Source: Clostridium beijerinckii
Lineage (GTDB): Bacteria > Bacillota > Clostridia > Clostridiales > Clostridiaceae
Assembly: GCF_036699995.1 (NCBI RefSeq)
Contig: NZ_CP144906.1
Coordinates: 2,433,001 to 2,497,000 of the forward strand
Direction: 5' to 3'
DNA length: 64,000 nucleotides
Shown: positions 9,838 to 17,878 of the stretch, piece by piece
Layout: every line of letters starts with the position of its first letter
Numbering within the stretch: the first letter of the stretch is position 1
Made by a program: the position numbers and the translations under genes
Notes under the pieces: model-generated
What the model was told of the DNA's origin: nothing
Database searches by the model: none
What the model saw: only the letters and a program-made list of their open reading frames with translations

Positions 9838-10152
9838 TTCTGAATAATATATAGATAAACCAACTAAGACCTAAAATTAGGAATATATCTCGCCGAAATG
9901 AGAATTATGCTGTTGTTCCAGTTTCTAAGGAAATTATGATGGATGATTCTAAGATCACAAGTTGCACCCAAGATGCTAGTCTCAAAGACGAGCTTTGAAC
10001 TAGCATACTTGGAACAACTTTTAATCTAAGAATCAAAACCATCAAATTCCTAATGAAACATTTCACAAAAGCATAATTCTTATTTCTAGTTTGGATATCT
10101 TTCATGACATAAATCTAACTTATAATTGGTTTATCTATAATTCATTCTTATA
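9838..10152. repeat. Very long imperfect inverted repeat (about 315 bp)
   Basis: The two arms of about 150 nt are near-complementary. Examples are ATAGATAAACCAA (from about 9852) with TTGGTTTATCTAT (about 10122), AGAATTATGCT (9901) with AGCATAATTCT (about 10071), GATTCTAAGAT with ATCTAAGAATC, and ACTAGCAT around the centre. It would fold into one long hairpin. It may be a MITE-like element or the fossil of one, and could also stop transcription of the receptor gene. Confidence 0.8.
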
Positions 10153-10186
10153 TAGAATTGTTTTATCCAGTCGCTTTGAAAAAATA

Positions 10187-10278
10187 TAAGGAATTAAAAT
10201 TTTTAGAATATATGCATGGCCAAATATTCATTCTAGTAGAATGGTTATTTGGCTTTGTTTTAATTCTTTGGAAATTTA
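10187..10278. repeat. Second inverted repeat beside the long palindrome
   Basis: AAGGAATTAAAA ... CCAAATATTCATTCTA pairs with TAGAATGGTTATTTGG ... TTTTAATTCTTTGG. It is adjacent to the 315-bp palindrome and may be part of the same composite element. Confidence 0.65.
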
Positions 10279-10395
10279 CATTTCAGTAGAATCTGTGTCT
10301 CAATAGTCGCATGCAATTTTTTTGTATAAATATTAATATATAATACTTTATTTTTAGTGATTATATAATTTATTGCGATATATAACAAGTGAAGT

Positions 10396-10414
10396 TTGTT
10401 ACATAATGTAACAA
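10396..10414. promoter_or_regulatory. Perfect 19-bp palindrome, operator candidate
   Basis: TTGTTACAT-A-ATGTAACAA is a perfect dyad upstream of the Spo0E-like gene. It resembles operators of Crp/Fnr-type regulators more than the 18-bp Rex box. The cognate regulator is not visible. Confidence 0.6.
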
Positions 10415-10502
10415 TTGATACAGCAAATGTATTTTTTTAGAGTTATACTTATAAAAAAGTTAGGGGGAAGTATAATTTGGAAAAATAATAGAAATAGAGA
10501 AA

Positions 10503-10643
10503 ATGATTTGTAAAATGAGACAATCCTTATATGAAATTATAAACAATGAAAAAAGTTTATTAGGAATAGAAGTTATTACTGCTAGTCAGAGGTTAGACGA
10601 CATAATAAATCAATACAATGAGCTGCTTGATAAAGGAATTTAA
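10503..10643 (+). CDS. Spo0E-like sporulation phosphatase, possibly frameshifted at its start
   Basis: The 46-aa product contains EVITASQRLDDIINQYNELL, the SQxLD signature of the Spo0E family, which removes phosphate from Spo0A~P and restrains sporulation. ATG 10503 has no RBS. A strong RBS (GGGGGAAG, 10463-10470) precedes TTG 10477, whose frame stops after three codons (TTG GAA AAA TAA). One extra A in the A5 run would join this start to the ORF and give a typical N-terminus. So the gene is either damaged by a 1-nt deletion or starts inside. Family call is firm; functional state is unsure. Confidence 0.65.
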   Translation: MICKMRQSLYEIINNEKSLLGIEVITASQRLDDIINQYNELLDKGI

Positions 10644-10860
10644 AGAAGTTCACATCATTAATATAGAAGTCTTAAATAATATAATTCATTTTATATATAT
10701 GAACAAAATATGCATTAGACTTATATGGTAATAAGCAGAAAGTTGAAACATTTTTATTTCGCTAGACTATGAAAATTATGATTCATCTTTATATAATTAA
10801 AATTTATGGAAGGAATTTACATATTTCTGTATAATTAGATATATATAAGGAGGGAATATT

Positions 10861-11088
10861 ATGAATACTATAGAAAAAGTCATAATGAATCTTAAGATAA
10901 GACCAGATGGTATGAATTTATATGAATTGGATAGAATATGTTTCAAAACTTATCAAAAGACTCTGCTCGGCTCAAAACTTGGAAGAGTAAAAGAGCGTAT
11001 AGAGCCTACTTTAAGATATTTAGAGGAAACTAATCAAATAGCGATTAAAGATGGAATTGTCAAATTAAAAAAAACTGATAAAGTTTAG
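10861..11088 (+). CDS. Small hypothetical protein, winged-helix-like
   Basis: A 75-aa basic protein not recognised by family. It begins after a perfect RBS (AAGGAGGGAATATT, ATG 10861). The pattern of two helices, a basic segment (KTLLGSKLGRVKERIEPTL) and a C-terminal LEETNQIAIKDGIVKLKK looks like a small winged helix with a beta-hairpin wing. That is inference from pattern only. It stands alone. Confidence 0.5.
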   Translation: MNTIEKVIMNLKIRPDGMNLYELDRICFKTYQKTLLGSKLGRVKERIEPTLRYLEETNQIAIKDGIVKLKKTDKV

Positions 11089-11203
11089 TATATTCAAATA
11101 AATATACTTATTTGAATAAGTTGATATTTATATAGATAATATAATGATAAACTATACTTAGACTATGAAATATATTCTGACCAGAAACTGGAACAAAAGT
11201 ATA

Positions 11204-11262
11204 TTATTCATTTCGGTGAGCTATACTCATAAGTATGGATTATAGTTGTTTATATATAAATC
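11204..11262 (+). repeat. Leader repeat, copy 1 (second copy at 55261)
   Basis: The word TTTCGRTGAGYTATACKCATAAGT and following bases recur at 55261-55325 with about 75-80% identity by eye. Here it lies just upstream of the PTS IIB gene. Function unknown. Confidence 0.5.
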
Positions 11263-11303
11263 TTTAGCGCTTAAGATTAATAATATACAGTGGAGGATTA
11301 GAA

Positions 11304-11708
11304 ATGATAAGAATACTTTTATGCTGTGGAGGGGGCTTTTCATCAAGTACCCTAGCCAGTAAAGTTGAAAAGGAAATATTAGAGAATAATATGCAAAATG
11401 ATTATTCAATTGAATTTTCGCCATTTTTATTAGTAAATAAGAGAATGAGTGAATTTGATATAATTGTATGCTGTCCTCATCTAATAATGCAAGTTAAGAA
11501 ATTTGTGAAAACTTCAGAGATTGATAAACCTATCTATATTCTTCCACCGAGAATGTATGGTCTCATTAGTTTTAAGGAATTAGCAATAGATGTGGTAGAT
11601 GCAATCAATTTGTATAATGAAACTAAAATTAATCCAGTATATTTTCCAGGGGAAGAAAACACCATGATGGTCACTAGGCATGTTGCTTACAGAAATAGCA
11701 AAGTTTAA
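11304..11708 (+). CDS. PTS IIB component, lactose/cellobiose type, orphan
   Basis: A 134-aa protein starting MIRILLCCGGGFSSSTLASKVEKE: beta strand, Cys, glycine-rich P-loop, as in EIIB of the lactose/chitobiose family, where the Cys accepts the phosphoryl group. The family is usually about 100 residues; the extra C-terminal 30 residues are unexplained. No IIA or IIC gene is near, so it may serve a distant transporter or act as a regulator. The RBS GGAGGATTAGAA supports the start. Its upstream region carries a repeat shared with 55.3 kb. Confidence 0.78.
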   Translation: MIRILLCCGGGFSSSTLASKVEKEILENNMQNDYSIEFSPFLLVNKRMSEFDIIVCCPHLIMQVKKFVKTSEIDKPIYILPPRMYGLISFKELAIDVVDAINLYNETKINPVYFPGEENTMMVTRHVAYRNSKV

Positions 11709-11888
11709 TAAATCTTTGTATATAAGTTATAAATAATATAGTTCATTTTTTATAAAATTATAATACTTAAATTATTTTATAATTTAGGATGTAGTCTTCA
11801 GTGAGGTGGATTTTTAAAATCCTATATATAAGATTCTTTAAAGTATAGTAAATGTGGTCTTAAAATTCTCATATTATCACATAGTAAA

Positions 11889-11928
11889 GAAGAGATATCT
11901 TCAAATTTGTGAAACTATCTCTTCTTTA
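11889..11928 (-). terminator. Hairpin terminator of the secreted repeat-protein gene
   Basis: AAGAAGAGATA pairs with TATCTCTTCTT just beyond the stop codon of the minus-strand gene. Confidence 0.6.
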
Positions 11929-11934
11929 ATGAAA

Positions 11935-12747
11935 TTATTGTACGGAAGTATCAGTTGTTGTAGTTGTTGATGTATTTTTCTTTTGATGAGCTTCTTTTTT
12001 AGCTTCAGATGCTGCTTTAATTTTAGCTTGAGCATCTTTAAATGATAATCCTGTTATATCGATTCCTAATTTCTCAGCTCTTGCACTTTGAATTTTAGCT
12101 ATTACATCTTCATTTGATAGACCTGTAACATCTATTCCAAGCTTAGAAGCTTCTGCTTGATTTAATTTTATCCTAGCATCTTTATTAGATAAACCTGTTA
12201 TATCAACTCCAAGTTTTGTTGCCTTCTTAGTTAAATTTGCAAGGCTTTTAGCTTCAAGAGCTGTTTTAATTTTAGCTGAAGCATCTTTATTTGATAGACC
12301 TGTTATATCAATTCCAAGCTTTCCTGCCTCTGCAGATAAAATCTTAGCTTTAGCGTTATCAGGTGAAAGATTTGTTATATCTATACCTAATTCAGTTGCT
12401 TTTTTATTAAGTCTTTCAAGAGTCTTTTCTTCAAAAGCTGCTTTAATTTTAGCTGAAGCATCTTTATCTGACAGACCTGTTATATCAATCCCAAGTTTTT
12501 GAGCTACAGCAGCTCTTATTTTTGATTTTGCTTGATCATTAGTTAATCCAGTGATATCTATTCCAAGTTTAGAAGCTTTTTGAGTAAGTTTTGCGAGTTT
12601 ATCTGCCTTATTAGTTTGAGATACTTGCCCTGTAGTAACACTATTTGTTACATTTTGTGTAGAAGCATCATCAGCGAATGCTGGAACAAGGCTTGATATT
12701 GAAATCATAGCTGCTATTGCAATTCCTAGTATTTTTTTCTTTTTCAT
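11935..12747 (-). CDS. Secreted protein with seven LGIDITGL-type repeats
   Basis: A 270-aa protein with a signal peptide (KKKK, hydrophobic core, cleavage near AFA-DD, residue about 25). The mature part is built of seven repeats with core KLGIDITGLSxKDAxxKIxxA, spaced alternately about 24 and 36 residues, with Ala/Lys-rich helical linkers. The tail is Thr-rich (TSTTTTTDTSVQ). No enzymatic motif or anchor is seen. The repeat recalls clostridial cell-surface or matrix proteins but I cannot name a family. RBS AAGGAGAGAT fixes the start. It is transcribed alone. Confidence 0.8.
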   Translation of the reverse strand: MKKKKILGIAIAAMISISSLVPAFADDASTQNVTNSVTTGQVSQTNKADKLAKLTQKASKLGIDITGLTNDQAKSKIRAAVAQKLGIDITGLSDKDASAKIKAAFEEKTLERLNKKATELGIDITNLSPDNAKAKILSAEAGKLGIDITGLSNKDASAKIKTALEAKSLANLTKKATKLGVDITGLSNKDARIKLNQAEASKLGIDVTGLSNEDVIAKIQSARAEKLGIDITGLSFKDAQAKIKAASEAKKEAHQKKNTSTTTTTDTSVQ

Positions 12748-13027
12748 AATTATCTCTCCTTACGTCATATAAAAATTTATTTTTATGTTAAAACATAGAT
12801 TAATATAGAAATAACCGGCTATAAGGGAATTATAATTCTTTTATGTGAAATTTATGTGAAAAGGAATATTAAGCATATAAATTTATTGGCATCGCATTTA
12901 TATATTTATTGCAAAAATGATAATACTATATACTAGAATGAAAGTTCTAGACAAATTTATAATTAATCTAATCAATATAATAATATAAATAAAGTTATAT
13001 TGGGGCTTAAATGGAAGGAGAAAAATA

Positions 13028-13588
13028 ATGAACGAAGTAATACAAAATATCATAACAAGAAGAAGTATAAGGGTGTATAAAGAAGAGCAAATTTCGGATG
13101 AAGACTTAAGTAAAATATTAGAAGCTGCTAAGTTCGCTCCAAGCGGAATGAATAGTCAGGATTGGCATTTTACAGCTGTACAAAATAGAGAGAAGATAAA
13201 TAAGCTAATTTCAGCAGCTAAAGAAGCATTACAAAATTCTCCTATAGAACAGCTAAATAAGATGGCCAATAATCCAAACTTTAACCCATTTTATAATGCA
13301 CCTACTATAGTGATAACATCTTGTGATAAAAACTTACCAGTAGGACAATCTGATTGTGCTGCAGCAATACAAAACATAATGTTAGCCGCTCATTCACTTA
13401 ACATTGGATCATGTTGGGTACATACTTTAGCTATGGTTGGAGATGATCCTAATGTCAGAAATGTGCTTACTGAGCTAGGAATTCCAGAAAACTATGCGAC
13501 ATTTGGTACAGCAACCCTAGGCTTTAATGGAGGGAAAGAACCAAAAGCTCCAACAAGAAAAGAAGGAACGGTAAATATAGTAAAATAA
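13028..13588 (+). CDS. Nitroreductase family FMN-dependent oxidoreductase
   Basis: The 186-aa protein has the RRSIRVYKEEQI start, FAPSGMNSQDWHF (FMN contact) and the C-terminal LGFNGGKEPKAPTRK typical of NAD(P)H nitroreductases. It forms a homodimer with FMN at the interface and reduces nitro compounds or flavins in the cytoplasm. RBS GGAGAAAAATA. Single-gene unit; physiological substrate unknown. Confidence 0.88.
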   Translation: MNEVIQNIITRRSIRVYKEEQISDEDLSKILEAAKFAPSGMNSQDWHFTAVQNREKINKLISAAKEALQNSPIEQLNKMANNPNFNPFYNAPTIVITSCDKNLPVGQSDCAAAIQNIMLAAHSLNIGSCWVHTLAMVGDDPNVRNVLTELGIPENYATFGTATLGFNGGKEPKAPTRKEGTVNIVK

Positions 13589-13645
13589 AAAGAGTAATAA
13601 GTTAAAAAGGTGACTTCTAAATATGTGAAAGTAAAAAATGATTAA

Positions 13646-13690
13646 TGAGACTCTATGGTTAGAAAGTATTCTAGCTATAGAGTTTTTTGC
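13646..13690 (+). terminator. Relic of a yybP-ykoY riboswitch terminator
   Basis: TGAGACTCTATGGTTAGAA...CTAGCTATAGAGTTTTTT is nearly the same as 36388-36432, the 3' end and terminator of the manganese riboswitch. The conserved aptamer core is missing upstream, so only the 3' part survives. Confidence 0.65.
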
Positions 13691-13800
13691 TTCATAAATT
13701 AATAAAATTGCCCTTTCTACGACTGGAGCTTAGCCATTATTAAAACACGATAATATTGAAATTTATACTATAGTGTAAGTATTTCACTAAAGAATTACAG

Positions 13801-13920
13801 ATGTCTAAAAAGCATATGGCTATAGCTATCGATGAATATGAAGGAACATTTGGACTTGTAACTATTGAAAATATTTTAGAAGAAATAATTGGCGAAATTC
13901 GAGATGAGTTGGATATTAAA
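13801..13920 (+). pseudogene. Fragment of a CBS-domain hemolysin/CorC-type protein
   Basis: The fragment [20 protein letters not shown]...[12 protein letters not shown] is the well-conserved CBS2/CorC junction of HlyC/CorC (TlyC) transporters-associated proteins. Nothing of the DUF21 membrane domain or the C-terminal domain remains. It runs straight into an AT-rich repeat array. A dead remnant, beside a riboswitch relic. Confidence 0.75.
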
Positions 13921-13985
13921 AATTCTAAAATTCTAAAGAATTTAAGAATATATATTTTTAAGAATTTTAGAATTTATGAATTTTA
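13919..13985. repeat. AT-rich TTCTAAA/TTTAGAA repeat array, copy 1
   Basis: Repeated AATTCTAAAATTCTAAAGAA...TTAGAATTTATGAATT forms an inverted repeat with arms of about 28 nt. The same kind of array lies in both cassettes (50330-50436 and 63301-63410). Confidence 0.65.
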
Positions 13986-13997
13986 CAATATTTTAAT

Positions 13998-14122
13998 AAA
14001 AAGCAGATTGCTCTTGACATTATAAATTCTACTTTCAATGAAGAACTTAGATGTTCTTTACTAAGATGATGAGATACTTAATAAATGCAAAGGATGTAGC
14101 CTTAGACATATTTGTGATTAGA
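13998..14122 (+). pseudogene. Relic of the cassette four-cysteine protein gene
   Basis: In frame pieces read [20 protein letters not shown] and ILNKCKGCSLRHICD, matching residues 19-57 of the intact protein at 63544. The 5' end is missing and stop codons interrupt it. Third copy of the cassette gene in this window. 14123-14402 holds nothing else recognisable. Confidence 0.8.
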
Positions 14123-14365
14123 TATTTGTTTCAAGATTATATTGCGGAATAGCAAATTAATGAATTATTTAAAAAGGGAACTATAGTCAAAAAAATTATT
14201 ATGAAAACTTATTGAACATCAGTCTGAGTAAGTATAATATATTCATAGGTAGAAATATATGTTAAAGTTTGCATTATATGCAAGTGGAATTTTGCTAATT
14301 TATGATTTTATCAATCTTATATTAATACAGGAGGGAGGTTACAGTGGTAGACATCAGATAAAGCT

Positions 14366-14378
14366 CTGACAGTGTCAG
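14366..14378. promoter_or_regulatory. Dyad CTGACAGTGTCAG upstream of the esterase gene
   Basis: A perfect 6-1-6 palindrome 25 nt before the start codon; it resembles TetR-family operators. No regulator gene is adjacent. Confidence 0.4.
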
Positions 14379-14402
14379 TCAAAAATAAGGAGTGACGAAA
14401 AA

Positions 14403-16070
14403 ATGAAAATTTCAAAGAAAAGTTGGACCACCGTAAGTGCTTTTGCAACTAGTTGTGTGTTCATGTTTAATGGAAGTAGTGCAGTAGCTTCCACTAATCC
14501 AAAAGATTCTATAGTTATTGCTACATCATCATCTACTAATCCAAAAGATTTTAAAGTTTATGATGAATCAAGCAATTTTACGATACCAGCAGAAATTCCT
14601 GCATCAAAAATAGGGCTGCCTACATCAGGTGCTACGATAAGTTCAGCAACTATAGTGAAATCTGATGAAAAGGGTAATCTGAATGGAGAATACTGCAAGG
14701 TATTAGGTGCAATCCATCCAGTAGATAAAAATGCGCCAGACATTAACTTTCAGGTTAACCTTCCTGTAAAATGGAACAGTAAAATACTACAATATGGTGG
14801 CGGCGGATTTGACGGCGCTCTGGTTACTGCTGATAGTGGATATTACGGGCAAATGGTTTCAGATCCAACACCTTTGGCTCAAGGGTATGTGACATTTGGT
14901 AGTGATAGTGGTCATGTAAATTCTTCATATTGGGATAGTAAATGGGCGCTTAATGATGAAGCCTTAAATAATTTTGCCTCTGACCAGTTAAAGAAAACAA
15001 AGGATACAGTACTAGAAATAGTACAGGCCTTTTATAAATCCAAGCCGTCTCAGGTATATTTTGTTGGCGGGTCTAATGGTGGACGAGAAGCGTTGAAGGT
15101 TGTGCAACGTTTCCCAACAGAATATAACGGCGTTATTTGCTATTTCCCTGTATTAAACTGGGTACCTAAGGCAATTACGGATAGCAGAAATGCAGATGTC
15201 GTACAAGCTAATAATGGAGCAGGTTGGATTAGCCCTGAACAGTATAAGCTTGTTAATCAAACCATCCTTGGAATAGATGATGGACTAGATGGCGTTAAAG
15301 ATGGAATAATAAGCAACATTTATGGTGCTGAAAAAAAGAAGGATGAAGTTTTAAAGGCTTTGAAAAACATATTATCAGATGCGCAGATAAAAACATTAGA
15401 AACATTTGCTTCACCTATGAAATTTAATTATCCTCTTGCCAATGGATTAACCACTATGCCAGGATATCCTGTTTTTAAGGGAGCACCTTTAGCCGATATG
15501 TATCTAAACCAATTTGGTACAGCACCAACTGCCAGAGATGGCTTAATGGCAGAAAGTGGGGATGCTGTTATTAAAAATATGATAGTTCGAGATGATAATT
15601 TTAATCCTGAAAATTTTGATGCAGATAAATGGCGTGACAAAGCTGTACAAGCTTCAGAATTACTTGATGCTACAAATCCAGATATCTCAGCTTTTAAGAA
15701 TAATGGAGGAAAATTGATTCTTATTCATGGAGCAGGAGATCAAATTGTTACCTTTCAAGGCACAATTGACTACTATAATCAGCTAATTAACAAATTCGGT
15801 AAGGACTCTCTTGGCGAGTTTGTAAAATTCTATATGGTTCCAGGAAATGGCCATTATAATTCAGAAACCTGGAATATGGGATCCGATACATTGGGCGCAT
15901 TGGATCAATGGGTAGTAAATAATAAAGCTCCTGAGAATTTGATTGTAACAGATCAGTCTGAAAAGACTAAAGGCCGCACACGTCCGCTTTTGGAATATCC
16001 TGCGTATCCAGAGTACAAAGGAAGCGGAGATGTAAATTCCGCTGAAAATTTTAGTAGCGCTACACCTTAA
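14403..16070 (+). CDS. Secreted tannase/feruloyl esterase family hydrolase
   Basis: A 555-aa protein with a signal peptide (cleavage about residue 30, AVAS). Residues 120-530 match the tannase/feruloyl esterase family: QYGGGGFDG, the nucleophile elbow VGGSNGGREAL (Ser about 222), LIHGAGDQIVTFQGTIDYY (Asp) and the C-terminal PGNGHYNSETW (His). Such enzymes split gallate or hydroxycinnamate esters of plant polysaccharides and tannins outside the cell. The STNPKD motif is duplicated near the mature N-terminus. RBS AAGGAGTGACG. Monocistronic, terminator at 16122. Confidence 0.88.
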   Translation: MKISKKSWTTVSAFATSCVFMFNGSSAVASTNPKDSIVIATSSSTNPKDFKVYDESSNFTIPAEIPASKIGLPTSGATISSATIVKSDEKGNLNGEYCKVLGAIHPVDKNAPDINFQVNLPVKWNSKILQYGGGGFDGALVTADSGYYGQMVSDPTPLAQGYVTFGSDSGHVNSSYWDSKWALNDEALNNFASDQLKKTKDTVLEIVQAFYKSKPSQVYFVGGSNGGREALKVVQRFPTEYNGVICYFPVLNWVPKAITDSRNADVVQANNGAGWISPEQYKLVNQTILGIDDGLDGVKDGIISNIYGAEKKKDEVLKALKNILSDAQIKTLETFASPMKFNYPLANGLTTMPGYPVFKGAPLADMYLNQFGTAPTARDGLMAESGDAVIKNMIVRDDNFNPENFDADKWRDKAVQASELLDATNPDISAFKNNGGKLILIHGAGDQIVTFQGTIDYYNQLINKFGKDSLGEFVKFYMVPGNGHYNSETWNMGSDTLGALDQWVVNNKAPENLIVTDQSEKTKGRTRPLLEYPAYPEYKGSGDVNSAENFSSATP

Positions 16071-16121
16071 TGAAATGGAAAGAGTTCATTCTGTTATATA
16101 ATAAAATAATGCTGTTTAATA

Positions 16122-16155
16122 AGTCGGGATAATTAATCCCGACTTCAACTTTTTC
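16122..16155 (+). terminator. Terminator of the esterase gene
   Basis: AGTCGGGAT pairs with ATCCCGACT around a 5-nt loop, followed by a T-rich stretch. Confidence 0.85.
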
Positions 16156-16423
16156 TACTTTATAACATGTTGAATATCGGATAACAAAACTTTAAATTTT
16201 AATACAAATTAAGATTGTAATAATTATCTTAAATATGAAAATTAAATATGAGGAAAGTATGTCTTAGCGGTTACATTTTTTCTAGTGTTTTTTCAATTAC
16301 TTATTTCTAATTAATTGGGTAATAACTGTCCATAGGACTGGTTTTTGACTTGTGATTCTCACTACCAAACCCACAGCGGACTTTTACCGCCAAAGTTGTT
16401 GCCCATGCTGGATACACAAAAAG
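16156..16423. other. Gene-free stretch with a GC-richer block
   Basis: No gene is seen. The block 16350-16420 (accepted words CCACAGCGGACTTTTACCGCC and TTGCCCATGCTGGA) has a composition unlike its surroundings. I recall similar blocks in other Firmicutes intergenic regions but cannot name it. Confidence 0.4.
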
Positions 16424-16459
16424 AAAACGGATTATTCCATTAATAAAATAATCCGCTTT
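16424..16459 (-). terminator. Hairpin terminator of the RpiR gene
   Basis: AAACGGATTATT pairs with AATAATCCGCTTT; it lies about 50 nt beyond the stop of the minus-strand regulator gene. Confidence 0.7.
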
Positions 16460-16507
16460 AAAGGATAAAATTAATCCAGGTTCAATAAAATCTTGTTGTC
16501 ATAGGTT

Positions 16508-17356
16508 TTAATGCTTTACGTCCCATATAGTGCGCCTAACTTTAGATAAAGCTTCTTTTGATTTCTCTTTATTCATAAACATCAAAATTACATAGAGTGA
16601 ATCTAAGATGCTTAATTGAGATATACGAGAAGATAAGGCTTCTGAATGAAATTCGATTTCTTCAGATATAGAAATAAAAACTACATCACCTATCTTAGCT
16701 AGAGGAGAAGATGCATGGCTAGTGATAACAATTACTTTTGCACCGGCTTCTTTTACTAATTCAGCAATCCTGATAGTTTCTTTTGATTTTCCTGTATGTG
16801 AGATACAAATTGCACAATCCTGTGGTGTTAATAAAGATGCTTCCATAAGTTGTATATGATAATCAGTACTATGACGGACATGAGCTGGGGAACGTAAAAA
16901 TTTATGATATGCATCTTCTGCAAGTATTCCTGATCCACCGACACCAAAAAAATATAGTAGATTTGAATTTGATATAATCTCAGCCGCTTTTTTCAAATCG
17001 TCTAACCCTAATATCTTCTTAGTATTAGTTAGTGTTTTAATGTTTGAATCAAAGACTTTTTGTGCCATAGTTAATTCATTATCATCAATTTCAATTTTTT
17101 CATGAATTGATGTAGTTGAAAAATTATTTTCTTCAATTAAGATAGCCATCTTAAACTCTTTAAAGCCAGAATAGCCTAGTTTTTTTGCGAATTGAAATAA
17201 AGTAGAGTCTGCAACATTGAGTTCATCAGATAAATAGCTGATAGAATTGTGAGCCACAGAAATGGGATTTTCAAGTATATAGTCTGCAATATTTTGTTCT
17301 TTAGTACTTAATCCATTGTATAACGATTTAATTTTAAGTCTAACAGATACCTCCAT
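16508..17356 (-). CDS. RpiR/MurR-family transcriptional regulator
   Basis: A 282-aa regulator with an N-terminal HTH_6 domain (residues 1-77, with LSDELNVADSTLFQFAKKLGYSGFKEFK) and a C-terminal SIS domain (about 125-260, FFGVGGSGILAEDAYHKF and ICISHTGKSKETIRIAELVKEAGAKVIVITS) that binds a phosphorylated sugar. It is divergent from the sugar-acid PTS operon, with 520 nt between them, and probably senses a phosphorylated intermediate of that pathway. RBS GGAGG (minus strand) precedes the ATG. Likely repressor binding at the A/T dyads at 17798-17854 is inference. Confidence 0.9.
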   Translation of the reverse strand: MEVSVRLKIKSLYNGLSTKEQNIADYILENPISVAHNSISYLSDELNVADSTLFQFAKKLGYSGFKEFKMAILIEENNFSTTSIHEKIEIDDNELTMAQKVFDSNIKTLTNTKKILGLDDLKKAAEIISNSNLLYFFGVGGSGILAEDAYHKFLRSPAHVRHSTDYHIQLMEASLLTPQDCAICISHTGKSKETIRIAELVKEAGAKVIVITSHASSPLAKIGDVVFISISEEIEFHSEALSSRISQLSILDSLYVILMFMNKEKSKEALSKVRRTIWDVKH

Positions 17357-17797
17357 GTTGGTCCTCCTTTTTATAAATTATATATTGTAACTTTAAAAAC
17401 ACTAAAAAATTTTGAGCGTAATGTATATTTCAAATAGTATTATATATAAAAATCAAATTTATAAAAGAAAATGATATAGATTTTTTGTTCATATGGTCGA
17501 ATGAACAATTGAGTTTAATATGTATGAAAAGTGGTTGAATTATTAAAAAATAGCATTGTTATAAGTATATCAAATAGTAATTTTGTGTCAATATCTTGAA
17601 TACGACAAGTCAAACTCAGTTCCTTATTTTTATGAGAAGACTAACTATAATAAGCATTTTTAAAGCACTAACAACTAAATCATTAGTAATCTTTTAACTA
17701 TAACGACTTAATATGTCTGCTACTTTATATAAATATCATAGTATTTCTGAAATTGCAAGAGGCGGATAGAGATAGAAGTATGAGAAAAGTGCAATGT

Positions 17798-17854
17798 TAT
17801 CAAAAAAAATTTTTTTTATAAAAATATTTACAAAAAAAATTTTTTTGATACAAT
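17798..17854 (+). promoter_or_regulatory. Promoter with twin A/T dyads, putative RpiR operators
   Basis: -35 TTTACA (17827-17832) and -10 TACAAT (17849-17854) are 16 nt apart. The spacer is filled by a palindrome of an A8 run and a T7 run bounded by TAC and GATA. A second similar dyad (TATC-A8-T8-ATA) lies at 17798-17820. Binding of a repressor to the spacer would block polymerase. The rest of 17357-17797 shows nothing. Confidence 0.6.
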
Positions 17855-17878
17855 AAAGACATGAAATGGAGGGATTGT

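Noticed and set aside
9905..10105. 66-aa minus-strand ORF
   Set aside because: It lies wholly inside the 315-bp palindrome, has no RBS and mirrors the repeat arms.
10396..10414. Rex (redox repressor) operator
   Set aside because: The Rex box is 18 bp with TTGTTAA-N4-TTAACAA arms; this dyad is 19 bp with TTGTTACAT arms, so a Crp/Fnr-type site is more likely.
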